A DNA stretch of 64,000 nucleotides. It comes from Nostoc sp. KVJ3 (GTDB lineage Bacteria; Cyanobacteriota; Cyanobacteriia; Cyanobacteriales; Nostocaceae). The position numbers and the translations under genes are program-made. Location of the stretch: assembly GCF_026127265.1 (NCBI RefSeq), contig NZ_WWFG01000001.1, positions 1,054,001 to 1,118,000 of the forward strand, written 5' to 3'. Shown here in pieces: positions 1 to 9,504 of the stretch. Below the pieces are notes generated by a model, which was not told the DNA's origin, made no database searches, and saw only the letters and a program-made list of their open reading frames with translations. Within the stretch, counting starts at the first letter, position 1. Each line of letters starts with the position of its first letter.

Positions 1-1376
1 CCTGCGGAATGAATCACACCCCGTAACGGGGGAAGTGACTGTTGAATTTCTGAGAACAATTGCTGCATCGCTGTCATATCAGACACATCAACTTGAGCGA
101 TAACAACTTTAGCGCCTGCTTGTTCCAGCGCCTTCATCTGGGTCTGATTCACATCCCGAACCCCCTTACGCCCTACTAATACTAGGTTTTTAGCTCCCTG
201 CTCTACTAGCCAACGGGCTATGAGTAATCCTAAACCTCCTAATCCCCCAGTAATTAAGTAAGTGCTATCACCATGAAATTTATCTGTAAATGCTAAATTT
301 TTTACCTCTAAAACTTCCGAGGACAAACTGATGACAATCTTGCCAATATGCTTGGCTTGCTGCATATAACGAAAAGCATTCACCACTTCCTGAATCGGAA
401 ATATTCTGAGTGGGGGAGGTTGGAGTAATCCGCTTTCAAATTGCTCGACTAATTCCCGCAGTATGGATTGGATTAATTCTGGTTGCTCCTGAGAAACACG
501 TACCAGATCGATAACTTTGTAAGCCACATCAGGTCTGACTTGTGCCACCTGCTGAGAGTCCCAAACTCCCCGTTTGCCAATTTCCAAAAATTGACCGTGG
601 GGATGAATCACCGCTAGGCTATGGGCAATAGCATCGCCAGAAGTAAGAGAATTAAGTACCAAATTAACGCCCTGCCCTTGGGTGATTTGCTGCACTGTCT
701 CTACAAACTCGCTGGTACGGGAGTTCATAATGTGCCGCACGCCCATATTTCTGAGAGCTTGCCATTTGGGAGGACTAGCAGTGGCAAATACTTCTGCTCC
801 TAATTGTTGGGCAATTTGCACGGCAGCCATCCCAGTACCTCCGGCGGCGGCGTGGATGAGAATGCGATCGCCTGTACAAATTTTCCCGGCATGATGGAAC
901 GCATAGTAGGCAGTCAAAAAATTAACCGGAATGGCAGCAGCAGCTTCAAAGCTGAGGTTCTTTGGTTTGGCAACCACATAAGCTGCATCAACCGTAACAA
1001 AGCGGCTGAAACTACCATGAGCGATCGCTATTACTGGATCTCCAATCGCCAAGCCGGTAACGCGATCGCCAATGGCAACAATTTCGCCCGCGCACTCCCC
1101 ACCAAAACCTGTTGTTTCTAGTAAATGCTGTTGAGACACACCATCTACTTGCTCAGGGAGCAATCCTAACGCAGCAATGACATCCAAAAAATTCAAACCT
1201 GCGGCTTGTACGCAAATTTCTACCTCTCCTGATTTTGGAGGACGGCGATTTATTGGTTCCCACTGTAAGTTTTCGAGGATTCCTCGCTCTTGCATTGTCA
1301 GTCGGAAATTTTGGATTAATTTCTGTAACTCCTGACTCCTGCCTTCTGCCTTGTCTACGACACGCTGCGCGATCTG
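1..1376 (-). CDS. Type I PKS, downstream part: enoylreductase then start of ketoreductase (out of frame with the upstream part)
   Basis: Translating the minus strand from the repeat tract at 1377 to the window edge gives an unbroken frame that I followed codon by codon. It begins with a linker, then an MDR-type enoylreductase (ER) with NADPH-binding motif AAAGGTGMAAVQIAQ near 790-850. A Rossmann ketoreductase (KR) start follows, with YLITGGLGGLG near 230-260. The frame is still open at base 1. ER and KR would complete reductive processing of the extender unit loaded by the 1355-8896 protein. This segment lies in a different frame from that protein, so as written it is not translated as its C-terminus. 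A catalytic half, an ACP and perhaps further modules should lie beyond the left edge. No independent start with a ribosome site is visible, so separate expression is doubtful. Confidence 0.85.
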
Positions 1377-1411
1377 CCTCCTGCCTCCTGCCTCCTGCCT
1401 CCTGCCTCCTG
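1323..1411 (-). repeat. Heptamer STRR (5 x CAGGAGG) plus inserted block in the PKS psiKR-ER linker
   Basis: Positions 1377-1411 are five perfect copies of CCTCCTG on the plus strand (CAGGAGG on the coding strand). They are followed on the coding strand by a GCGCAGCG-containing stretch, a TAG in the PKS frame (1355-1357), and further degenerate copies near 1323-1345. The block lies between the structural psiKR subdomain and the ER domain, where a linker is expected. The ER frame reads through the whole block without a stop, but the incoming PKS frame does not. Confidence 0.85.
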
Positions 1412-4400
1412 ATATCGCCCCAGTCTGGCAACGTAACGTAATCCCCTCCGAAATGCTACTCGATCTTCGATATCTTCCGAGCAAATTTCCGCCTGTAATG
1501 CTTGTGCTTGCACTTGTGAGGGTGTTTTGGGGTCGAGATCGATACATACACACTTTAATTCTGGATGCTCTAGGGCAATGACTTTCCCCATCCCCCACAC
1601 AGAAGATTGACTAACTGCCAAAACTTCTGGATAGTCTTCAGAATCACCTGTGGGTACAGGTTGCGCTCCGCAAGTTACAAGCCACAATCTGGACTGTGCT
1701 AATCCAGCTTTGCCTAACGCTTGCACTAAGAATAAAGTCGTTTTGCATCCCTTTTCAAAAGCTACTGCTTCAGGTCGATCGAGATTCCAACATTGGATGA
1801 TACCGTAAATATCTTGTGACTGACTGCTGATGAGTTGCAGAAATTCCTCTGGGCGATCGCAGTTAATTACAAATGTGGCTGGTGCAATTTCCTGATATTT
1901 TTCTCCAGGAAAAACTAAGGTACAGATGTCTCCCTGCGCTTTCAGTTGCGCGGCTAAATGTTCAGCTACACCTCCTCGATCCGCAAAAATCAGCCAATTG
2001 TGATGCTTTAAACTAACCTGAGATATGGGAGATTCTGAAACTTGAGCCACAATTAAAGCTTGTTTTAAAGGGAACAGGGAACTGGCAACGGGCAACAGTG
2101 AAGATTTTTGGTTAGATGCGGAAATTGTTACTTGTTCCTTCCCTCGATCCACTAAAGGGTTAGAAGCCCTGTTCCCTATTCCCTGTTCCCTGTTCCCTTT
2201 AACAATGACTGCTACCTGCGAAAAACCACTTTCAGCAAGCAATTGTTGCCACTGTTCGGCACTGATTAAAGGATAGTCGGGGCGGATATCAAAATCTTGA
2301 AATTTCCACCACCCTTCCAAAAGTCCGAAGATTAAATCTACCCATCGCTGGCGACGAGTGCCTTCCAACAAAACTAACTGACCTCCTGGGGCCAACAACT
2401 GCCGTATATGTTCTAAGGTTTGGCGAAGGGATGTTGTCGCGTGTAGGACGTTGGCAGCAATGACGACATCATATTGATGAGAGGCAAATCCTTGCTCAGA
2501 TGGCGACTGCTCGATGTCGAGCTTTTGATAGCGGATAAAAGGATAATCTCGAAACTTCTCTTGGGCTTGACTGGTAAATAATGCCCCTATATCTGTAAAC
2601 ACGTACTCGGTTTGTGCGGGATGAAGCTGCGGCAGAATATAGTGGGTTGTGCCTCCCGTACCTGCACCAATTTCTAACAGCCGCACTCCTCGAACGCCAG
2701 GTAGCTGTTCTAGAGCGATCGCGATCGCCTCTGCCACCAAACTATTCATGACTTTTGCCCCAGGCGAATCCTGATAAAATCGAGTCGCTGCGGTCGTATC
2801 TCCACCTGGAAACACCAATTGCACCGGATCTATAGCGCCCCGCAGTACGGCACTCAGTTTAGAAGCACAGCGTTCCATCAATGTCAGTTCTGCATCAGTA
2901 CCAGGGAAGCGATCGCGTAATGTGGCGATCGCTTTTTGAAGAGTGACTTTTTCAGGGATGCGGATGACTTGCCATCGTTCTCCAACTAACTGTAGAACTT
3001 CAACTTCAGCGAGCATTTGCAACAGGCGTTGTAAAAGTAACCGATGCTGCGAAACGACTCCTAACCGTTTGGCGATCGCTTCTGTAGAAAAGTTATCGCC
3101 TAGATGCCATAGCCAGCCCATCTCTTCAAAGGCTTGCAGTACAAATTCAATGCTGAGGTTTTCTAGTTGGTTGAGGAAGTTACCATAATCCTCCCAGTTA
3201 CTTTTAGCTGTTAATTGAGGGATGCTAAGTTGCAGTTTTTGTTGAATAGATGCTGGAGTCAGCAAGGATTTAAGCGATCGCCATTGGCCAAATCTGGCTC
3301 TGACTCGCCATTCCACTTGATAGAGCCAATCTGTAATATCCTCTTGTGGAGTATCGAGCCGTGCTAAGGCTTTGACTCGCAAACCTTCTACAGTCGCAAT
3401 GGTTTCTCCTTCAGCACTAAACAGGGTGACTTGACCAGTTTGTTCTGAAGTAAGCGATCCCATTGCCCAGAGGCGCTGACTAGGACGATGGTAAACCTGC
3501 AAGCGATCGATACCGACTGGAAGATAAGTTTTTTGCTCTGCACTTTGTTCATTTTCAGAGGCAGCAAGAACTTGCAGGCTGGCATCTAATAGCACCGGAT
3601 GTATTTGATAATCGGTTGCTTCTACAAATTGTTCTGCTGATAATTCAATTGTGCCCAAGGCTTGCTGACCATCCCAATCTAAACCTTGGATGGCTTGGAA
3701 GCTAGCACCATAATCAATTCCTCGCTGGTGAAAATTTTCATAAAAGCGATCGACTGCTAGCGATCGCTCACAATTTGCTTGACAATTTTCAATATTTATG
3801 TTCCTAGTAACATCGACAGTGGATCGGCAGATTTTCCCCTGAGCGTGCAGCAGCCATTCAGGATTTTCTTCAGACTGTAGACTAAAAATCTGAAATAGAT
3901 AAGCGTCATTTTCTAAGGGAGTGAGGATGGTTTGCAATGTTTTAAAATCTGTTTCTGGCAGCACCAACCCTTGTAGAATTACCACATCCTCAAGCATCAA
4001 CCGATGGGTTTGAAACAGAGTAGCACCAGCAGCCAAGGCCATTTCTAAATAGGCTGTGGCGGGGAAAAGCGGCTGGCTAAAAACGCGATGTTCGCCCAGG
4101 TAATTTGGAGCCGTAGCACTCAGTTGGGATTCAAACTGAATGTCTTTCGATGCGGAACGCAGTCTTCGACCCAGGAGCGGGTGAATAAGCTGATTTTGGG
4201 TCGCTGGCTGAGAAACTGAACCCAACCAAAACCTTTGCCGTTGAAAAGGATAAGTCGGCAAAGCTACTTTCCGTCGTTGCGAATAGTCTCTCTCGAAGCC
4301 ATGCCAGTCTACTTTTACACTCTGAAGATAAAGTTCGGCTAAACTGGCGAGCATCTGTTGCCAGTCCGATCGCCCTGAACGCAGACTAGGCAGCCAAACT

Positions 4401-7400
4401 CCCACTCCTGCTGGTAGGCACTCTCGTCCCATCCCTAGTAAAATGGGCTTGGCTCCTATTTCCACAAACACTTCATAACCCTGTTGATGCAGAGTGTTCA
4501 TGCTCTGGGCAAATCTGACGGGTTGAGAGATATGATTTACCCAATAATCAGCAGTTTGGATTTCTTCAGTGGCGAAAATACCTGTGAGGTTGGAAATTAA
4601 CTTGATGCTTGGTAGTGAGTAGTTAACCTCTGCGGCTAAGAGTGCAAACTCCGCCAACATCGGTGACATTAAGGGGGAGTGAAAGGCATGAGAAACGTTT
4701 AACTTTCTAGTCTCAATGCCTTGTGTGTGTAGTTTGGTAGATATTGCTCTGATGGCTGAGGTATTTCCAGAAATAACAGTATTATTCGGGCTGTTAACAG
4801 CAGCAATTGCCACCTCTTCTAAGTAAGGTTGAATAACTGTGTGAACTAATTTCTCATCAGCCAACACTGCAACCATCTCTCCAGTATCAGGTAATGCTTG
4901 CATCAGGCGGGATCTATAAGCAATCAACTGCAAACCAGCTTCTAAACTGAAAACACCAGCTACACAAGCAGCGACATACTCACCCACGCTATGCCCCATA
5001 ACTACATCTGGAATAATGCCCCACGATCGCCATAACTGGGCTAAGGAATATTCCAAGGCAAATAAAGCTGGTTGGGAATAAGCGGTTTGATCTAATAGAG
5101 AAGTTTCATCTGGAGAAGAATAAAGGACGCTGAGTAGGGATTTTTCTAAATAGGGGCGCAGAATTTCATCGCAGCGATCGAGAGTTTGGCGGAAAGTTGG
5201 CTGGGTTTCGTAAAGTTCGCGCCCCATACCAATATACTGAGAGCCTTGTCCTGTGAAGAGAAAAGCTATTTTGTCTGACTTTTTACTGTGTACTTTGATG
5301 TTTACAAATTCGGTCGTTTTTAGTTTTTCTTGTAACTGTTCGATAGATTCAGCAATAACAGCTAAACGGTAGTCGAAATGCGATCGCCCACTGTTAGCTG
5401 TAAAGCAAATATCTGCCAGGGATATCTGGAAATTTGAGGAGAGAAATACTTGATAACTTTCTACCAGTTCCCGCAAAGCTTGTTCATTTTTGGCTGAGAG
5501 GGTGAATAGATGTTGAGTGCGTTCTAATCCCGATCCTAGCTGGGCTGTTTGCGGTGCTGCTGCTAAAATTACATGGGCATTCGTACCGCCGAAGCCGAAT
5601 GAAGATACACCGGCGAAACGTGGCTGCTTCTCTTCCAACCATTGTTGAGGCTGGAGCGGAATTGATAAGGGTGTTTCTGCTAGGGAAATCAGGTGATTGA
5701 TCTGATCCAGATGCAGATGGGGTGGAATTTCCTGGTGCTGCAAGCACAATACCACCTTGATTAAACCAGCAATTCCCGCCGCAGCTTCTAGATGTCCAAT
5801 ATTAGTTTTCACCGATCCCAGCCAACAGTCCCGATCTGGCGAGCGATCTAACATCAGCGCTGCTTTTAAAGCATTAACCTCTATGGGATCTCCCAAGGAT
5901 GTCCCTGTGCCATGAGCTTCTACATAGCTAATTTGTGATGGCAAAACCCCTGCGTTAGCTAAAGCTTGCTGGATGACTGCTTGTTGAGCAAGTCCATTAG
6001 GTGCGGTGATGCCATTGCTACGACCATCTTGATTAACTGCTGAACCTTGGATCGTAGCCAGGATATTGTCTCCATCTCGCAGCGCATCATCAAGGCGTTT
6101 GAGAATGACGATTCCGCAGCCTTCCCCCCGAACATAACCATCAGCTTTCGCATCGAAGGTTTTGCAACGACCATCTTTAGCCATCATGTTTGCCTGAGCA
6201 AATGCGATCGCCAATTGGGGAGTCAAGATTAAATTTACTCCTCCAGCGATCGCCATCTGGCATTCCCCTTGATTTAAACTTTGGCAAGCTTGATGAACAG
6301 CTACTAATGATGATGAACAAGCTGTGTCTACTGCCCAGCTAGGCCCGTGCAAATCTAATAGATAGGAAATCCGGTTAGCGGCAATACTTAAAGCATTACC
6401 AGTTGCAGAATAGGTATTGCCATCTGCGTAATTTGCTAGTAACTGGGAATAATCGTTATTGCTGATGCCAATGAATACCCCTGTATGACTTCCTGCAAGT
6501 CGATCTGGTGCTTGAGATGCGTTTTCTAGGGCTTCCCACGTTACTTCTAGTAGTAGCCGTTGTTGGGGGTCAATGCTCTCGGCTTCTCGTGGAGAAATCC
6601 CAAAAAATTGCGGATCGAAGCGATCAACTTGTTCCAGAAAACCACCCCAACGGACTTGGGAGTTACTGGCATTCCAACGCGATCGTGGAACTTCGGAAAT
6701 AGCATCAATTCCCTGATGTAGTAACTCCCAAAGGGCTTCGGGGTTTTCGGCTTTCGGAAAACGGCAACCCATACCAATAATAGCTATGGCATTACTATTA
6801 TCCGATTTTGGATTTTGGATTTTAGATTTTGGATTGGCTTCACTTTGAAAGTCCGAAGCTAAATGTTGAGATAGGGTTTCAATGCTGGGGTAATCATACA
6901 ATAAAGTAGGAGAAAGTTGTCGCTCCAACAATTCTTGTAACTCACTAGCAATGCTTACAGCTACTAATGAACTCAGACCGTAGTAAGCTAATGGTTGCTG
7001 AATATCAATTTGTTCGGGAGCAATTTTTAGTTGTTCTGCAACTTTTAAAATTAACCAAGCTTCGATATCTTTTTGGCTGTAATGTTTTGAATAATTTGCT
7101 GAAGATGTTTCTGATTGATGAAGATTTGCTCGCCATTCTGCTACAACATCTAAGCTGTGATTTAGAAATGCCAACTGGCAAGCACTACGCTGAATCTTAC
7201 CACTAGAAGTTTTGGGAATACTGCCTGTTTTTAACAGCAAGACTGCATGAACCTGTAGATCGTGTTGCTCAGATACGGCTTGACGAATTGCACCGATAAC
7301 TTCATTTTGATTGAGTTTACGGAGATAAGTTCGTTCTATTTCTTGAACAAGAACTAACTTTTCTTCACTGTTAATTTCAACTGAAAACGCTGCCCCACAA

Positions 7401-8896
7401 GTTGGTCGTAATGCTGGATGACTTTGCTCAATTGTCTGTTCGATATCTTGAGGATAATGGTTGCGTCCCAGGATGATGATGATATCTTTAATCCGACCTG
7501 TGACAAATAATTCCCCGTCCTGCAAAAATCCTAAATCCCCGGTTCGCAGAAATGGCCCTTCATTAGTATCTGCTGTATAAGCATGGAAAATTTTTTCTGT
7601 TTCTTCAGGTCGATCCCAATAGCCCCCAGCGACATTTTGTCCAGCCACCCAAATTTCTCCAACTGTTCCAGGTGGACACAAGGTTAAAGTTTCCGGGTTA
7701 GTGATCGCTATTTTTTCCTCTAACCAACTCTGACCACAACTAACAATTTTTTTGGCTTTTTCTGCCTCATTGGTAATTTTTACAGTATTTTTTGCTAATT
7801 CAGTCGTATCAATAGTAACGACAAACGGGGCAGCATTTTTCAGACCCCCAGAAACCAATAAAGTTGTTTCTGCCATACCGTAGCAAGGGTAGAATGCTTC
7901 AGGGCGAAACCCATAAGGCGCAAAAGTTTGTCCAAATCGGTCTAGTGTTTCTGCACGGATGGGTTCAGCACCGTTAAAAGCCACTTCCCAACTACTCAAG
8001 TCCAGATTTTCTCTCTGTTGGGGAGTAATTTTGTTAACACACAGATCGTAAGCAAAATTAGGAGCGCCACTGGTGGTTGCTTTGTAGCGGGAAATTGCCA
8101 AGAGCCAACGAACGGGTTTCTCTAAGAATGCAACAGGTGACATGAGAATGCCAGGTACACCTACATATAACGGCTGGAGTACGTTCCCAATCAGTCCCAA
8201 GTCATGATAGAGTGGCAACCAACCGAGAATTATGCTTTTTTCTGTATGTTGGGCTGCTCTCTTCATCATTTCTTCGTTGTAGAGCAAATTTCCATGACTC
8301 ACCATCACTCCTTTTGGTGAGCCTGTAGAACCAGAAGTATATTGTAGAAATGCTAGTGATTCACTTTTGATTTGGGGAGGAACCCAATCATCAGCAAGAT
8401 TGTTAGAGATATTATCAGTAACTAAATAGTGTAAATTTAATGGTTTGAGTTCTGCTTGGTAGCTTTCCCAGTTAGCCGCAATCGAGCTAGTGGTAAGGGC
8501 TAGAGATACTTGGGCATCTTGAATAATAGCTTTTAACCGAGTTAGCTGTTGGTTGCGTCGGGGTGGATAAGCGGGGATAGCGATGACTCCTGCATACAAA
8601 CACCCAAAAAACGCGGCGATAAATTCCCATCCTGGTGGATACAGCAGCAAAACCCGCTCTCTAGTAGTTCCAACAGATTTTAATTTGTCTGCAAACTGAC
8701 AAATTAGCACTTGCGCGATCGCCCGTGCTTTGATATCTAACTCTTGATATGTAATACTAACTTCTTCAGCTTCCCCATCCACTAGAAAAGTGTAGGCTGT
8801 TTGGTTAGGGCGATCGTCTGCTCTGTAGCGTAATAAATCAACTAAAGTAGAAGATTTACGCCCAGAACTGCTTAAGCCATCTGAAATAAAAGCCAT
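1355..8896 (-). CDS. FAAL-initiated type I polyketide synthase (FAAL-ACP-KS-AT-DH-cMT-psiKR), frame interrupted before ER
   Basis: This 2513-residue frame starts with a fatty acyl-AMP ligase (about 1-600, motif YTSGSTGSPKGV), which activates a free fatty acid. Next come an ACP (about 610-690, GLSSL serine), a ketosynthase (from about 700, DTACSSS cysteine, EAHGTGT, NIGHLEAAAG) and an acyltransferase with GHSVGEY and the malonyl-type HAFH signature. A dehydratase follows (EHRVF...P and HPVLLD), then a C-methyltransferase (LLEIGAGTGGTT) and a structural psiKR. With the ER and KR that follow, the expected product is a chain-extended, alpha-methylated, fully reduced acyl group. That is inference from domain order. 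In the DH HxxxGxxxxP motif the Gly position appears to be Ser. The last 19 residues before the TAG are repeat-encoded, so the true protein should continue into the segment at 1-1376. It is divergent from the carbamoyltransferase operon. Confidence 0.93.
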   Translation of the reverse strand: MAFISDGLSSSGRKSSTLVDLLRYRADDRPNQTAYTFLVDGEAEEVSITYQELDIKARAIAQVLICQFADKLKSVGTTRERVLLLYPPGWEFIAAFFGCLYAGVIAIPAYPPRRNQQLTRLKAIIQDAQVSLALTTSSIAANWESYQAELKPLNLHYLVTDNISNNLADDWVPPQIKSESLAFLQYTSGSTGSPKGVMVSHGNLLYNEEMMKRAAQHTEKSIILGWLPLYHDLGLIGNVLQPLYVGVPGILMSPVAFLEKPVRWLLAISRYKATTSGAPNFAYDLCVNKITPQQRENLDLSSWEVAFNGAEPIRAETLDRFGQTFAPYGFRPEAFYPCYGMAETTLLVSGGLKNAAPFVVTIDTTELAKNTVKITNEAEKAKKIVSCGQSWLEEKIAITNPETLTLCPPGTVGEIWVAGQNVAGGYWDRPEETEKIFHAYTADTNEGPFLRTGDLGFLQDGELFVTGRIKDIIIILGRNHYPQDIEQTIEQSHPALRPTCGAAFSVEINSEEKLVLVQEIERTYLRKLNQNEVIGAIRQAVSEQHDLQVHAVLLLKTGSIPKTSSGKIQRSACQLAFLNHSLDVVAEWRANLHQSETSSANYSKHYSQKDIEAWLILKVAEQLKIAPEQIDIQQPLAYYGLSSLVAVSIASELQELLERQLSPTLLYDYPSIETLSQHLASDFQSEANPKSKIQNPKSDNSNAIAIIGMGCRFPKAENPEALWELLHQGIDAISEVPRSRWNASNSQVRWGGFLEQVDRFDPQFFGISPREAESIDPQQRLLLEVTWEALENASQAPDRLAGSHTGVFIGISNNDYSQLLANYADGNTYSATGNALSIAANRISYLLDLHGPSWAVDTACSSSLVAVHQACQSLNQGECQMAIAGGVNLILTPQLAIAFAQANMMAKDGRCKTFDAKADGYVRGEGCGIVILKRLDDALRDGDNILATIQGSAVNQDGRSNGITAPNGLAQQAVIQQALANAGVLPSQISYVEAHGTGTSLGDPIEVNALKAALMLDRSPDRDCWLGSVKTNIGHLEAAAGIAGLIKVVLCLQHQEIPPHLHLDQINHLISLAETPLSIPLQPQQWLEEKQPRFAGVSSFGFGGTNAHVILAAAPQTAQLGSGLERTQHLFTLSAKNEQALRELVESYQVFLSSNFQISLADICFTANSGRSHFDYRLAVIAESIEQLQEKLKTTEFVNIKVHSKKSDKIAFLFTGQGSQYIGMGRELYETQPTFRQTLDRCDEILRPYLEKSLLSVLYSSPDETSLLDQTAYSQPALFALEYSLAQLWRSWGIIPDVVMGHSVGEYVAACVAGVFSLEAGLQLIAYRSRLMQALPDTGEMVAVLADEKLVHTVIQPYLEEVAIAAVNSPNNTVISGNTSAIRAISTKLHTQGIETRKLNVSHAFHSPLMSPMLAEFALLAAEVNYSLPSIKLISNLTGIFATEEIQTADYWVNHISQPVRFAQSMNTLHQQGYEVFVEIGAKPILLGMGRECLPAGVGVWLPSLRSGRSDWQQMLASLAELYLQSVKVDWHGFERDYSQRRKVALPTYPFQRQRFWLGSVSQPATQNQLIHPLLGRRLRSASKDIQFESQLSATAPNYLGEHRVFSQPLFPATAYLEMALAAGATLFQTHRLMLEDVVILQGLVLPETDFKTLQTILTPLENDAYLFQIFSLQSEENPEWLLHAQGKICRSTVDVTRNINIENCQANCERSLAVDRFYENFHQRGIDYGASFQAIQGLDWDGQQALGTIELSAEQFVEATDYQIHPVLLDASLQVLAASENEQSAEQKTYLPVGIDRLQVYHRPSQRLWAMGSLTSEQTGQVTLFSAEGETIATVEGLRVKALARLDTPQEDITDWLYQVEWRVRARFGQWRSLKSLLTPASIQQKLQLSIPQLTAKSNWEDYGNFLNQLENLSIEFVLQAFEEMGWLWHLGDNFSTEAIAKRLGVVSQHRLLLQRLLQMLAEVEVLQLVGERWQVIRIPEKVTLQKAIATLRDRFPGTDAELTLMERCASKLSAVLRGAIDPVQLVFPGGDTTAATRFYQDSPGAKVMNSLVAEAIAIALEQLPGVRGVRLLEIGAGTGGTTHYILPQLHPAQTEYVFTDIGALFTSQAQEKFRDYPFIRYQKLDIEQSPSEQGFASHQYDVVIAANVLHATTSLRQTLEHIRQLLAPGGQLVLLEGTRRQRWVDLIFGLLEGWWKFQDFDIRPDYPLISAEQWQQLLAESGFSQVAVIVKGNREQGIGNRASNPLVDRGKEQVTISASNQKSSLLPVASSLFPLKQALIVAQVSESPISQVSLKHHNWLIFADRGGVAEHLAAQLKAQGDICTLVFPGEKYQEIAPATFVINCDRPEEFLQLISSQSQDIYGIIQCWNLDRPEAVAFEKGCKTTLFLVQALGKAGLAQSRLWLVTCGAQPVPTGDSEDYPEVLAVSQSSVWGMGKVIALEHPELKCVCIDLDPKTPSQVQAQALQAEICSEDIEDRVAFRRGLRYVARLGRYQEAGGRRQEAGGRSRSVS

Positions 8897-9504
8897 TGAC
8901 TCTGTTTACCGGGCGACCATTAAAGTAGCAGCGAGCCTATTTATTCGCATTAACCTTGTTTGGTTGAAGCTAACTAGGATATCTGTTTTTTCTGGATGAA
9001 TGTTTTGGCCTACAAAAGCTTTTTGACTACATCCCAAAAACACAATTCCTACTGTCATATAGCTCGTTACAAGTGTGTTCTTAGTAACCTAAGATACAAA
9101 CCTTGTTATATTGTGCTTTTCTATTTATCAGTAGAAACTTTTCTTAAATGTAATATTTAGAAACATATCGAAATATTTGACTCTATTTATTTATAAAATC
9201 AGTAAATTTTTGTAATACTTCGGTAGGAAAGTTTATTCACAGAGTATGTTGGAAAAACTTTTTGACAACCTCTGCGACTTTTCAAGCACCTGCGAATACA
9301 TTGAATTTATAAAATTCGTATTTGATTTTTTAAAAAACTCATTACATATCTGTTCCCTGTTCCCGTTCGGCTACGCTACCTCGGCTCCGGTTCCATCAAG
9401 TGAAGTCGAGATGCTCGGCACAAGTCACGGCAAGCCTGTTCCCTGTTCCCTTACTACGCAAATAAGTTCGTAATCAAATCGGATTCCTGTATAAGCAAAT
9501 TTAT
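8897..9504. promoter_or_regulatory. Divergent 608-bp intergenic region between PKS and carbamoyltransferase operon
   Basis: There is no convincing gene here. It must carry promoters in both directions. The right 150 bp are a leader related to the one before the permease at 12706, enlarged by an 86-bp repeat block. The left part is A+T-rich without motifs I can name. Confidence 0.5.
9351..9450 (+). repeat. Repeat block bounded by 14-bp direct repeats in the operon leader
   Basis: TGTTCCCTGTTCCC occurs at 9351-9364 and again at 9437-9450. The 72 bp between them are G+C-rich and unlike the flanks. The related leader at 12616-12705 has only one such tract, so the block looks like an insertion. 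Confidence 0.7.

Noticed and set aside
1377..1411. CRISPR-like array of short repeats
   Set aside because: Perfect tandem 7-mers without spacers; this is an STRR. The same holds for 48662-48735 and 53387-53421.
1153..1431. 92-residue minus-strand frame across the PKS repeat block
   Set aside because: Wrong frame for both PKS halves; it only reads repeat units and then an off-frame of the ER domain.
9246..9473. 75-residue plus-strand ORF in the divergent spacer
   Set aside because: It crosses the 86-bp repeat insertion, has no family and no ribosome site, and overlaps the probable promoter region.
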